DNA from: Streptomyces sp. CHD11
GTDB taxonomy: Bacteria > Actinomycetota > Actinomycetes > Streptomycetales > Streptomycetaceae
Assembly (NCBI RefSeq): GCF_018638295.1
Contig: NZ_JABTTS010000005.1
Coordinates: forward strand, 178,483 to 242,482
Direction of reading: 5' to 3'
DNA: 64,000 bases
Of the stretch, positions 28,137-35,960 are shown piece after piece. The stretch's first letter is position 1. Every line of letters starts with the position of its first letter. Under the pieces are notes generated by a model. The model was not told the origin of the DNA. It ran no database searches and worked only from the letters and a program-made list of their open reading frames with translations. The position numbers and the translations under genes were made by a program.

Positions 28137-28997
28137 TTACAGCTCCTTGCGGAGATCCCGGAGGATCTCCTTCGTGCGATGTGCCGAAGCGGCCTGCGCC
28201 GCCATGCGGTCCATGACCTCCAGGTGGGTCGCCACCTCGGTGCGCGCGTCCAGGTAGACGGCGCCGGTCAGGTACTCGCTGTAGACCATGTCCGGCAGTT
28301 CGGGCATGGCAAATCGGAACAGCACGAACGGCCCATACGTGCCGGGATGCGGCCCGCCGGCGAAGGTCGCGACCTGCAGCGTCACATGGGACAGCTTCGT
28401 GGCCTCGAGCAGTTTGTCGATCTGCGCACGCATCACCTCCGGGCCGCCGACCTGGCGGCGGAGCACGGTCTCGTCCATCACGACCCACAGTCGGGGCGCG
28501 TCCTTGCGGGTGAGCAGTTCCTGCCGCTGCATGCGCAGGTCGACGTGGCGCTCGATGTCCTCGGGCCGGGTCTGCCCTATGGCACCGGAGCGCAGCACGC
28601 CGCGCGCGTAGTCCTCGGTCTGAAGCACTCCGGGGACGAAATGGGGTTCGTAACTGCGGATGAGGGAGGCGGCACCCTCCAGGCTGACGTACATCGAGAA
28701 CCAGCCGGGCAGGATGTCATGGAAGCGCTGCCACCAACCGGGGCGGTTGGCGTCCTCCGCCAGCTGCACGAAGGCGTCGGATTCGTCGTCGGAGACGCCG
28801 TACGCCTTCAGCAGGAGCTGGAGGTACGGAATCTTGAGGCCGACCTCGGCCATCTCCATGCGGCGCACGGTGGCGGGGGCGACCCGGAGGATACGGGCAG
28901 CCTCCTCGCGCTTGAGTCCCGCCCGTTCCCGCAGGTCCAGCAGACGCCGGCCGAGGACGACCTGGCCCACCGTCGGCGCGGACCGCGGTTCGCTCAC
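28137..28997 (-). CDS. XRE-family regulator with DUF5753 domain (WhiJ-like)
   Basis: 286 residues from GTG 28997 after GGGAGGTGGA. The N-terminal HTH occupies residues about 12-70 (LGRRLLDLRERAGLKREEAARILRVAPATVRRMEMAEVGL). The C-terminal DUF5753 part is shown by IRSYEPHFVPGVLQTEDYARGVL, RQELLTRKDAPRLWVVMDE, TLQVATFAGGPHPGTYGPFVLFRF and the YLTGAVYLD region. With its coupled DUF397 partner it forms the WhiJ-type pair that tunes development in Streptomyces. The upstream 220 bases are rich in palindromes, likely operators. Confidence 0.93.
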   Translation of the reverse strand: MSEPRSAPTVGQVVLGRRLLDLRERAGLKREEAARILRVAPATVRRMEMAEVGLKIPYLQLLLKAYGVSDDESDAFVQLAEDANRPGWWQRFHDILPGWFSMYVSLEGAASLIRSYEPHFVPGVLQTEDYARGVLRSGAIGQTRPEDIERHVDLRMQRQELLTRKDAPRLWVVMDETVLRRQVGGPEVMRAQIDKLLEATKLSHVTLQVATFAGGPHPGTYGPFVLFRFAMPELPDMVYSEYLTGAVYLDARTEVATHLEVMDRMAAQAASAHRTKEILRDLRKEL

Positions 28998-29054
28998 ACT
29001 CCACCTCCCTCGAACAGATCCTGACAGCCCGGCGGCGCCATTCGAAGATCCTTT

Positions 29055-29097
29055 CGAAGACTCATTAAAAACGAACTTTCGTTCGAATGAGTCTTCG
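29055..29097. repeat. Composite inverted repeat (12-base arms, nested 5-base palindrome)
   Basis: CGAAGACTCATT (29055-29066) pairs with AATGAGTCTTCG (29086-29097). Between them lie AAAAA and CGAACTTTCGTTCG. The inner part resembles an actinobacterial LexA box (CGAAC-N4-GTTCG) though the centre differs from consensus. Confidence 0.8.
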
Positions 29098-29168
29098 GCG
29101 ATCCCAACTGGCGCCGCGCGAGATGCTGTTGCGTGCAGTGTGCCACGACTGTCCAGACCGTCACACAG

Positions 29169-29204
29169 CACTCTGCATTTTTCAGAGTGACACTTGCCAA
29201 GTGT
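29169..29204. promoter_or_regulatory. Two abutting inverted repeats over the ATP-binding gene promoter
   Basis: CACTCTG-N7-CAGAGTG (29169-29189) is followed without a gap by ACACTT-GCC-AAGTGT (29190-29204). The second covers the inferred -35 TTGCCA (29194-29199). Confidence 0.65.
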
Positions 29205-29222
29205 TCACGGCGGGGCGATAGT
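29194..29222 (+). promoter_or_regulatory. Leaderless promoter of the ATP-binding protein gene
   Basis: TTGCCA at 29194-29199, 17 bases, GATAGT at 29217-29222, then 7 bases to GTG 29230. This placement argues for 29230 and against 29221 as the start codon. Confidence 0.5.
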
Positions 29223-29229
29223 GGCAAGC

Positions 29230-29850
29230 GTGATTCCGTCCGCGCCCTTAGGAACAGACGCCGCCGCAGGTTCCATCGGCCTCGGCACCGCCTCGGCACC
29301 CGCCCCTTCGGGGGCCGCCGCCGAGCGCCGGTTCCGCTTCGAGCTGGCCGCTCATCCGGGCTCCCCGGCTCAGGCCAGACGCCTGACCAGGGCACGGCTG
29401 ACCGGCTGGTCGGTATGCGAGGACACCTGCGACACGGCGGAACTGGTCGTCTCCGAACTCGTCACCAACGCCATCGTGCACACCGCGAGCAGTCATATCG
29501 TCTGCGAGCTCCATGACGGCGGCGATCTGGTGCGCATAGCCGTGCGGGACGAGGGCTGCGCGCCGGACAGACCGCGCGCCAACACCCGGCAGCGGCCGGA
29601 GGAGGAGCACGGCAGGGGACTGCTCCTCGTCGACGCCCTGTGCCACTCCTGGGGCGCCCACGAGCAGGGCCCCGGGCTGCTGGTCTGGGCCGATCTCTCC
29701 CACCGGGCGGACACCCCCCGCGAACCGGTCGGCCCCCATAACGACCTGGGCTGGGGCGCCCGCCCGAAGCCCGGTTCGCCCGACGCCCCGGAGGGCGGCG
29801 GTCAGGGTGACACCGACGAGGCCGGCCACCGGGACGGAGGGCCGGCGTGA
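29230..29850 (+). CDS. ATP-binding (HATPase_c, anti-sigma-like) regulatory protein
   Basis: 206 residues from GTG 29230; GTG 29221 is an alternative that adds three residues but would lie inside the -10. The GHKL ATPase fold is shown by TAELVVSELVTNAIVHTAS (N box), VAVRDEG-like IAVRDEGCAP (G1) and HGRGLLLVDALCHSWG (G2). This is the RsbW/SpoIIAB-like group, which is greatly expanded in Streptomyces and binds sigma or anti-anti-sigma factors. The N-terminal 35 residues are Ala/Pro-rich and the C-terminal 45 Gly/Asp/Pro-rich. Its stop overlaps the next gene by four bases. Confidence 0.88.
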   Translation: MIPSAPLGTDAAAGSIGLGTASAPAPSGAAAERRFRFELAAHPGSPAQARRLTRARLTGWSVCEDTCDTAELVVSELVTNAIVHTASSHIVCELHDGGDLVRIAVRDEGCAPDRPRANTRQRPEEEHGRGLLLVDALCHSWGAHEQGPGLLVWADLSHRADTPREPVGPHNDLGWGARPKPGSPDAPEGGGQGDTDEAGHRDGGPA

Positions 29851-30287
29851 CGGGCCCGGCCGGCACCCGCGTGCTGAGCCTGGACTCGCTGGTCCGCCTC
29901 CGGCGCGGACAGGACCCCCGAGCCGCTTCCCGGCGCCTGCCGGTTCCCGAGGGCATGACGGCCCCCATGGGCTGTGACGCCGTGGCCGTACCCGCCCGCT
30001 TCGGCCCGATGGTGCTGCCCCGGCTGCCCCGGGTGGGGTGCGTCTACGCCGATGAGGCGCACTGGTGGTGGCTGGTCCCGTCCGACTCCGACTACGCCCT
30101 GGACTGGCCCGCCCCCGCGCACTACGCGGCCGGCGCGCTCCTCCCCGACACCGAGGCCCCCGGCCTGCCCGGCCTGATCCACCGCCCCGACGGCACGCTC
30201 CCCTACACGCCGCCGATACCGCTCTATCTGGCCGTCTGCCGTCTGACGGGAACCGCCCCCGCCTGGTCCCGCCCGGTCACCGCGTAA
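29847..30287 (+). CDS. Hypothetical protein, coupled to the ATP-binding protein
   Basis: 146 residues. GTG 29847 overlaps the previous stop (GTGA), so it is translationally coupled. No family is recognised. Visible: a basic N-terminus (LVRLRRGQDPRAASRRLPVPEG), a central aromatic stretch HWWWLVPSDSDYALDWPAPAHYAAG, and a hydrophobic C-terminal segment IPLYLAVCRLTG. No signal peptide. The coupling suggests a shared role with the anti-sigma-like protein, for instance as its binding partner; this is inference. Confidence 0.7.
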   Translation: MTGPAGTRVLSLDSLVRLRRGQDPRAASRRLPVPEGMTAPMGCDAVAVPARFGPMVLPRLPRVGCVYADEAHWWWLVPSDSDYALDWPAPAHYAAGALLPDTEAPGLPGLIHRPDGTLPYTPPIPLYLAVCRLTGTAPAWSRPVTA

Positions 30288-30333
30288 CAGCCCGTAGCTG
30301 CCCCCGCCGGACCGCGCGCCCTCCGGCGCCCGC

Positions 30334-30519
30334 TCACACCGTCACATCGGCCACGCCGCCGTCCGCGCGGACGATCACCAGAAACATGTCGGTCGCGAGG
30401 TCCATGACAACCTCGGCGGGCAGTCCCTCAAGGCGCCGCGCGTGCGCGAACTCCTCCGCCGGCCACGAGCCGCGCGGTCCACCTGCGGGAAAGCGTTCGA
30501 GCACTGTTCGCCCGTTCAC
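30334..30519 (-). CDS. Small conserved-looking protein (61 aa)
   Basis: GTG 30519 is chosen because GGAGGTGG lies just upstream; an ATG at 30564 would add 15 residues with no ribosome site. The product VNGRTVLERFPAGGPRGSW... continues with a helix PAEEFAHARRLEGLPAEVVMDL and ends with strands FLVIVRADGGVADVTV. It has the look of a small regulatory or effector protein typical of Streptomyces. I do not know its function. It converges with the coupled hypothetical gene. Confidence 0.6.
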   Translation of the reverse strand: MNGRTVLERFPAGGPRGSWPAEEFAHARRLEGLPAEVVMDLATDMFLVIVRADGGVADVTV

Positions 30520-31045
30520 CCTGCCACCTCCATGTAGCGCTGTACTCGTAGAGTTAAACGCCAACCATGGGGTGAACGCCTCGTCCGGTGACGGTACTGA
30601 GACGTAGTTGACACCCGTTCACCGCCAAGTGTGAGCGGGATCTCGACTTTACGGAGTAATCCGTCACCCTCCGTATCGCCTCTCACACGCGTGGTACCGC
30701 CCGTCCGGCGCTCGCTCGGCACTCGCCGCTACCTCGCTGTCGCCCGGGGCGTACCAGTCGTCGTACTCGTCGTGACAGCGGGCCGTTCCGCCCACGCCGG
30801 GTACCCGGAGGCCGACCCGCCCTCCCGGTCGCCCCGGATCATGGGCAGCCGGCGCCGCTCGGCGCTCGGCGTGTCCCGCGCGTGGGTGACCGCCTGGTCC
30901 TTGATCGGTTGTTCCTCGCGCGCCGCGTGCCACTCGGCGCGCGAGGCGATGCCCGGAGCCGACACGTCTCTCCCGTGGGCGACGGTCCTGTTGCGGACGG
31001 TGGCTCCCGGGCCGTGCGGAACGCACCGCCGGCGCCCGGGGAATC
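30520..31045. other. Gap with a DUF899 remnant
   Basis: Apart from the truncated DUF899 reading frame (listed separately) there is no supported gene. A small palindrome ACGGA-GTAA-TCCGT lies at 30651-30664. Confidence 0.5.
30729..30965 (-). pseudogene. DUF899-family N-terminal remnant
   Basis: GTG 30965, preceded by GGGAGAGA, opens a 78-residue frame. Residues 1-47 (ASRAEWHAAREEQ, THARDTPSAERRRLPM) match the start of DUF899/thioredoxin-like proteins, which are about 230 residues long. After residue 47 (30825) the similarity ends and the frame runs into Ser/Thr/Arg nonsense. The rest of the gene is missing, so this is a degraded copy with its start signals intact. Confidence 0.6.
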
Positions 31046-32410
31046 TCAGGCGCCGTACTCCTGGATCCGCCGGCCGTGGCTCCGGTCGACCAGCGCCGGC
31101 AGCCGCTCCCCCAGTTCCTCCACCACCTCGGCGACATCGATCGTGAGCAGTTCCCGGTCCCGCATGAGGGTCCGGCCGTCGACGACGGTCGTGCGGACGT
31201 CGGCGGCACGGGCGCTGTGCACCAGGGTCGCGGCGAGGTCGTGCACGGGCTGTGTGTGCGGGCCGGTCAGGTCGACGAGGACGAGATCGGCGCGGCGGCC
31301 GGGCGCGATGCTGCCGGCGCTCCCGCCGAGCCCGACCGCGCGGGCACTCTGCAGTGAAGCGTGGTGCAGGGCCTGACGGGAGGTCAGCCAACGCGGGTCG
31401 CCCTCCGCCGACTTCTGGATCAGGGAGATGAGCGCCATCGTCTCCCACACGTCGAGGGAGTTGTTGGAGGCGGCCCCGTCCGTGGCGAGCCCGACCGGGA
31501 TGCCGATGTCCCGCAGCGCCCGCACCGGTGTGGTGCCGGGCCAGGCGAACTTGAGGTACCCGCGGGGCGCCGTCGCCACGGCCGTCCGGCCCTCCGCCCG
31601 CTCCAGCAGCGGCAGGTCGTCCTCGATGATGCCGGTGCCGTGCGCGATGAGCACGTCCGTGTCCAGGATGCCGGTGCGGGAGAGGACCCCGATCGGGGTG
31701 ACACCGTGCCGGGCGAGGGAGGCCTCGGTCTGGTCGCGGTTCTCGGCGGCGTGCAGATGCACGGGCAGCCCGTGCTCGCGGGCCAGCGCCGCCGTGGCGG
31801 TGAGGTCGGCGTCGTCCACGGTGTAGGGGGCGTGCGGGGCGAGCGCGGTGGTGATCCGGCCGCCGGCCGCGCCCCGGTGCCGCAGCGCGAACTCCAGTGA
31901 CCGCTCGCGCCCGCGCACACCCTGGGAGGAGAAGTACGCCTCTCCCAGCAGCGCCCGCATCCCGCACTCGGCGACCACGGCGGCGACCGTGTCCATGGAG
32001 AAGTAGTGGTCGGCGAAGCAGGTGACGCCGGCCCGGATCATCTCCGCGCAGGCGAGCCGCGCGCCCAGTTCGACGTCCCGCTCGGTGAGGTTGGACTCCA
32101 CCGGCCAGATGACGTCGTTGAACCATTCCTCGGTCGGCAGGTCCTCGGCGAGACCGCGCAGGGACACCATCGGAGCATGTGTATGACAGTTGATCAGACC
32201 GGGGAGCGCGATCTGCCCCCGGCCGTCGATCCACTCGTCGGCCGCCCGCCCGGCGACGGCCTCGGCGGTCGTCACTTCCTCCACCACCCCGTCACGTACG
32301 ACGACGGCCGCGTTCTCGGTGAAGCCGATCCGTTCTTGATCGTCGTGCGTGAGGACGGTACATCCGGTGATGATGAGCCCGGCGGGACTCTCCACGGCAG
32401 AAGGCGTCAT
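31046..32410 (-). CDS. Amidohydrolase (cytosine/adenosine deaminase-like)
   Basis: 454 residues from ATG 32410. A metal-dependent amidohydrolase: the HxH motif in LPGLINCHTHAPMVSLRG, a further His in PVHLHAAENRDQTEA, LIAHGTGI, and the catalytic Asp in LATDGAASNNSLDVWE. These features fit the chlorohydrolase/S-adenosylhomocysteine or 5'-methylthioadenosine deaminase group, and the spacing suits a purine-type substrate. The true substrate is unproven. It is divergent from the EEP nuclease gene and in no clear operon. Confidence 0.9.
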   Translation of the reverse strand: MTPSAVESPAGLIITGCTVLTHDDQERIGFTENAAVVVRDGVVEEVTTAEAVAGRAADEWIDGRGQIALPGLINCHTHAPMVSLRGLAEDLPTEEWFNDVIWPVESNLTERDVELGARLACAEMIRAGVTCFADHYFSMDTVAAVVAECGMRALLGEAYFSSQGVRGRERSLEFALRHRGAAGGRITTALAPHAPYTVDDADLTATAALAREHGLPVHLHAAENRDQTEASLARHGVTPIGVLSRTGILDTDVLIAHGTGIIEDDLPLLERAEGRTAVATAPRGYLKFAWPGTTPVRALRDIGIPVGLATDGAASNNSLDVWETMALISLIQKSAEGDPRWLTSRQALHHASLQSARAVGLGGSAGSIAPGRRADLVLVDLTGPHTQPVHDLAATLVHSARAADVRTTVVDGRTLMRDRELLTIDVAEVVEELGERLPALVDRSHGRRIQEYGA

Positions 32411-32544
32411 CACGTCAACGTACGACTCCTTCCTGACCCTGAGTGAGCCGAACCGCGACATCCCGTCGCGGCTCTGTCGCGGGGCGGGCCGGGCGCGCAC
32501 CCTGGCCTCACCATGAGCCCGCCCACGGCTGAAAGGGGCCCGGC

Positions 32545-33495
32545 ATGCTCCTCGGCACCTGGAATCTGGAGAACCTCTACCGGCCCGGCGGCCCCTTCGG
32601 GCCCGGGGACCAGGCCGCGTACGAGTCGAAACTGGCCGCGCTCGCCGCCGTGATCACGGAGCTCGATCCGGTGCTGCTCGGTGTGCAGGAGGTCGGCGAC
32701 CCCGGCGCGCTGGAGGACCTGGCCGCGATGCTGGACGACGACTGGCACATCGCCCTCTCGGAACACGCGGACGGCCGGGGCATACGTGTCGGCTTCCTGA
32801 GCCGCACGGAGCCGGCGGTGGTCGCCGACACGGCGGCGTTCCCCGCGAAGCTGCGCCCGGTGCAGGCGGACGACGCCGGACCGGCCGCCGACAGGGCGGG
32901 CCGGGGCCTCCTCGCGGTGGAGGTGGACGGCGAGCAGGGGCCGTTGCGGGTGGCGGTGTGTCACCTCAAGTCGAAGCTGCTGTCGTATCCGAACGGCCGT
33001 TTCCATCCGCGTGACGAGGGCGAACGGGCCCGCTACGGCGCCTACGCCCTGTACCGGCGGGCGGCGGAGGCGGCGACCCTGCGCGCCCTCGCGGACGAGT
33101 TGCTCGGCGGCGACGGACGGGACCGGGACGTGGCGGTGCTCGGCGACCTCAACGACGAGGTACAGGCGGCGACCACGCAGATCCTGCTCGGCCCGCCGGG
33201 GTCGGAGATCGGCACACCGGGCCACGACCGGCCGGACAACGGCGACGCGGTCCGGCTGTGGGACGTGGCCCCGCTGATCCCGGCCGACCGCCGCTACTCC
33301 CGGATCAGCGCCGGACGCCGGGAACTGATCGACCATGTGCTGCTCAGCCATCGGCTGGTACGCCGGGTGACGGTGGCGGGTACGGGACTGCCGGACGAGG
33401 CCGCGCCGCGGCTGCCGTCGGTCGGGCAGGACCCCGGGGAGCGGCGTGGGGCGGCGGGGTCGGACCACGCACCGGTATGGGTGCGGGTGGCCTGA
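32545..33495 (+). CDS. Endonuclease/exonuclease/phosphatase-family protein
   Basis: 316 residues; ATG 32545 after GAAAGGGG. The EEP fold is clear: GTWNLENLYRP at the start, LLGVQEVGD with the metal-binding Glu, CHLKSKLLSYP, VLGDLNDEVQA with the catalytic Asp-Asn, and the C-terminal SDHAPVWV with the catalytic His. No signal peptide, so it acts in the cytoplasm. Substrates in this family range from nucleic acids to phospholipid head groups and cannot be chosen here. Confidence 0.92.
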   Translation: MLLGTWNLENLYRPGGPFGPGDQAAYESKLAALAAVITELDPVLLGVQEVGDPGALEDLAAMLDDDWHIALSEHADGRGIRVGFLSRTEPAVVADTAAFPAKLRPVQADDAGPAADRAGRGLLAVEVDGEQGPLRVAVCHLKSKLLSYPNGRFHPRDEGERARYGAYALYRRAAEAATLRALADELLGGDGRDRDVAVLGDLNDEVQAATTQILLGPPGSEIGTPGHDRPDNGDAVRLWDVAPLIPADRRYSRISAGRRELIDHVLLSHRLVRRVTVAGTGLPDEAAPRLPSVGQDPGERRGAAGSDHAPVWVRVA

Positions 33496-33560
33496 CCGGC
33501 CGGACTTCCCCCGGCCCGCCCGACGCCCGGACCGCCGGGTGACGGTGGCGGGTGCGGGAC
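33361..33560 (+). repeat. 28-base direct repeat, 172 bases apart
   Basis: A 28-base segment at 33361-33388 recurs at 33533-33560 with one A/G difference. The first copy is inside the EEP coding sequence, the second lies past its stop codon. Confidence 0.75.
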
Positions 33561-33594
33561 CGCGGCCCGATCCCGGCCGTACGGGCCATCGGAG

Positions 33595-35511
33595 TCATCC
33601 GGCGAGGCGCAGGTCCGGCAGGTGGAGTCGCACGGTGCCGTGGCGCCGGGCGAGTTCGTCCCGCAGTCCGGCGAGCCGCGCCAGTTGCCGGGGGTCGAGG
33701 CGGCCGGTGTCGTCGAGGTGGACGGCGCAGGCGGTGGTGGTGTCGACGAGCAGTTCGAGGGTGGCGGCGATGCCGTCGGCGCCGTCCGCGTGCCGGGCCA
33801 GCGCGGGCAGTTCGGCGGAGGCGAGAGCGATGGCCGTACGGGCTTCGGCGAGGGTGCGGTAGGCCTCGCGGCGCAGCGCCCACCGGACCTCGCGGTCGCG
33901 GACCTCGCGGTTGTGGGCCCCGCGGTCGCGGGCCGCGCCGGTGCCGGACGCGGCGAGCACATGGTCGAGGTACACCTGCGCCGCGGCGCCCGCTTCGGCC
34001 AGTCGGGCGCGGATGGCGCCGCCGCGCTGTCCCGGCATCGGAAGATGACCGACGACCAGGACGACGGCGCAGGCCAGCAGCGTCTCACCGATGCGGGCGA
34101 CCGAGGCCTGCGGTTCACCCCCGGCCATGACCAGGGCGAGCACGAGCACGGTGACGACGGCGGTCTGCGCGCCGAAGTGCCGGGCGGCCACCGGGAGCAG
34201 CGCCCCGCTGATCACGACCAGCGCGACGAGCCCGTCCGGCCGGGGCAGCACCGCGGCGAACCCGGCGAACAGCAGCGCCCCGAGGACGGTTCCGGCGGCC
34301 CGGGACAGGACCCGGGAGGCAAGCGGTCCGAGGTCCGGCTTGACGAGGAAGACGGCGGTGGCGGGCAGCCAGTACCAGTGTTCGTGCTGCCCGTACCAGC
34401 GGGCGTGATGGAGCACCTGGGCGAGGGCGGCGCTCACCCCGAAGCCCAGGGCGACCCGCATGCCGTACTCGCGGCCGCGGGCACCGAGAACGGTCCGCAG
34501 CCGGGCGGTCCGGAACCGCTTGCGGCTGTGCAGGTCGCCGCCCTCGCCCCGGTCGAAGACCTCGGCGGCCCGCAGCAGCGCGTCGTCGAGGGCGCGCAGT
34601 GCGGGGACGGTCCGGGAGGGGGCGGGCAGCGGCCCGGTGGGGGTGCCGCCGCGTACGGCGGCGGCGAGACGGCGGGGTCCTTCGGAGGCGCGAGGCGGTA
34701 CGGGATCCCCCGCCCAGGCCAGTGCGGTCGCGGCCTCGGCGAGCGGGAGGGCGGCGGCGTACCGGGCGTGCAGCCGGCGTTCCGTGACGGTGGAGGCGTA
34801 CCGCCGCAGTCTGGGCCCTGCCAGGGCGTCCTGCGCCTGGTCGAGGGCGGCGGTGAGCGCGGCGCGGTGTGCGGTGGCGGTGTCCGTACCGGCGGCGTCG
34901 AGAAGCCCGGCGACGGCGTCGTACACCCCGGCCACGGCGGCCCGTTCACCGTCGAACCGGAAGTCGAGCCGGAAGCCCGACCGGAGGTTCCCGGCCTGCG
35001 CTTCCGGCATCGCCAGCCGCAGAAGCAGCAGCCACCCCGCCCCGGCGAGAAGGGCGAGGGCCCGCTGCCATCCCGGCTCCGGCAACGGCATGCCGGCCCC
35101 GACGGCGGCACCGACCAGCACCTGGGTACCGGCGGAGGAGCCCACCGGCCCCGCCGCGCTGACGGCTCCGGCGGCCAGGCCGAGCGCGGTCAGCAGCAGG
35201 GTGAGCGGCACGGCGGGGAGGTGGTCACCGGTGTAGGTCCCCAGTGCCAGTCCGGCCGCTCCGGCGAGCGCGGGCCCGCCGATCCGTCCGACAGCGGCGC
35301 GCCGGCTGCCGGGCCGGTCGTTGATCCCGGCGAACATGGCACCGATGGCGGCGACGACGCCGAGCGTGGGCCGCCCGGCGAGGACCGCGGCGAGCAGGAG
35401 AGGGCCGCCGCCCAGCGCGCCCCGGGTGACCGCGCTCCACGGGACGGGTCCGCGCTGGGCGCGCAGGGCGTGGGCGAGCCATGGTGGCGGGGCGGGGCGG
35501 GGGCGGATCAC
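33595..35511 (-). CDS. FUSC-family membrane transporter
   Basis: 638 residues from GTG 35511 with GGAGACCC just upstream. Two hydrophobic blocks (residues about 35-180 and 365-500), each with several transmembrane helices, separated by a cytosolic helical region. The second block has the FUSC-like WYWLPATAVFLVKPDLG followed by SRAAGTVLGALL. FUSC/YccS/AaeB proteins export aromatic acids and similar compounds; substrate unknown. The C-terminal 130 residues form a charged helical cytosolic domain. No partner membrane-fusion gene is adjacent. Confidence 0.87.
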   Translation of the reverse strand: MIRPRPAPPPWLAHALRAQRGPVPWSAVTRGALGGGPLLLAAVLAGRPTLGVVAAIGAMFAGINDRPGSRRAAVGRIGGPALAGAAGLALGTYTGDHLPAVPLTLLLTALGLAAGAVSAAGPVGSSAGTQVLVGAAVGAGMPLPEPGWQRALALLAGAGWLLLLRLAMPEAQAGNLRSGFRLDFRFDGERAAVAGVYDAVAGLLDAAGTDTATAHRAALTAALDQAQDALAGPRLRRYASTVTERRLHARYAAALPLAEAATALAWAGDPVPPRASEGPRRLAAAVRGGTPTGPLPAPSRTVPALRALDDALLRAAEVFDRGEGGDLHSRKRFRTARLRTVLGARGREYGMRVALGFGVSAALAQVLHHARWYGQHEHWYWLPATAVFLVKPDLGPLASRVLSRAAGTVLGALLFAGFAAVLPRPDGLVALVVISGALLPVAARHFGAQTAVVTVLVLALVMAGGEPQASVARIGETLLACAVVLVVGHLPMPGQRGGAIRARLAEAGAAAQVYLDHVLAASGTGAARDRGAHNREVRDREVRWALRREAYRTLAEARTAIALASAELPALARHADGADGIAATLELLVDTTTACAVHLDDTGRLDPRQLARLAGLRDELARRHGTVRLHLPDLRLAG

Positions 35512-35960
35512 GGGTCTCCAGTCGACGTGTCGGGGAGCGTGCTCGCGGGCGACGGTGACCGGGCCGTGGGGAAGGTGATCACCACGGTAGGCGGGTCCGT
35601 GGAAGGAAAGCGAACGGCGGTGTTTCCGGGAGGTGACGAGGCCGGCCGCGAGCCGCTTGGCGCCGGAGGCCGCGGCAGTCCCGCCGCCCCTCCGGCGTCC
35701 CTTCTCCACGGGCCCGGCCACCGGGTTGACCCGTCATCACGCCCCGCGGGGCGATCCGAGCACCGCAGCACCGCAGCACCGCAGCACCGCAGCACCGCAG
35801 CACCGGGCGTCGTCGTCCCCGGGCAGCGACGGCTCCGCCCGACGGGGACATTGGGCCGTTGGAAGGAAATACCGCTCCCCGCGCGCCCGGTCACCGTGTT
35901 CGATCTACGCTTCCCGGTAGGGGGAGGAAAGGCCCGCGCCATTCCCGCCGAGGAGAACCG
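35512..35960. other. Intergenic region upstream of glpF with octamer repeat
   Basis: No supported gene in 449 bases. It contains five tandem copies of CACCGCAG and the glpF control region. No clear regulator-type palindrome was found. Confidence 0.5.
35761..35800 (+). repeat. Five perfect tandem copies of CACCGCAG
   Basis: Forty bases of an exact 8-base unit with a partial sixth copy (CACC). It lies 160 bases upstream of glpF. Confidence 0.9.

Larger units (their letters stand above)
28998..29220. promoter_or_regulatory. Palindrome-rich divergent control region
   Basis: Between the XRE gene and the ATP-binding protein gene. It holds three TTCGAA copies (29041, 29053, 29082), a 12-base inverted repeat at 29055-29066/29086-29097 enclosing CGAAC-TTTC-GTTCG at 29072-29085, a second inverted repeat at 29169-29189 and a third at 29190-29204. 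It is locally A+T-richer than its surroundings. Confidence 0.75.
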
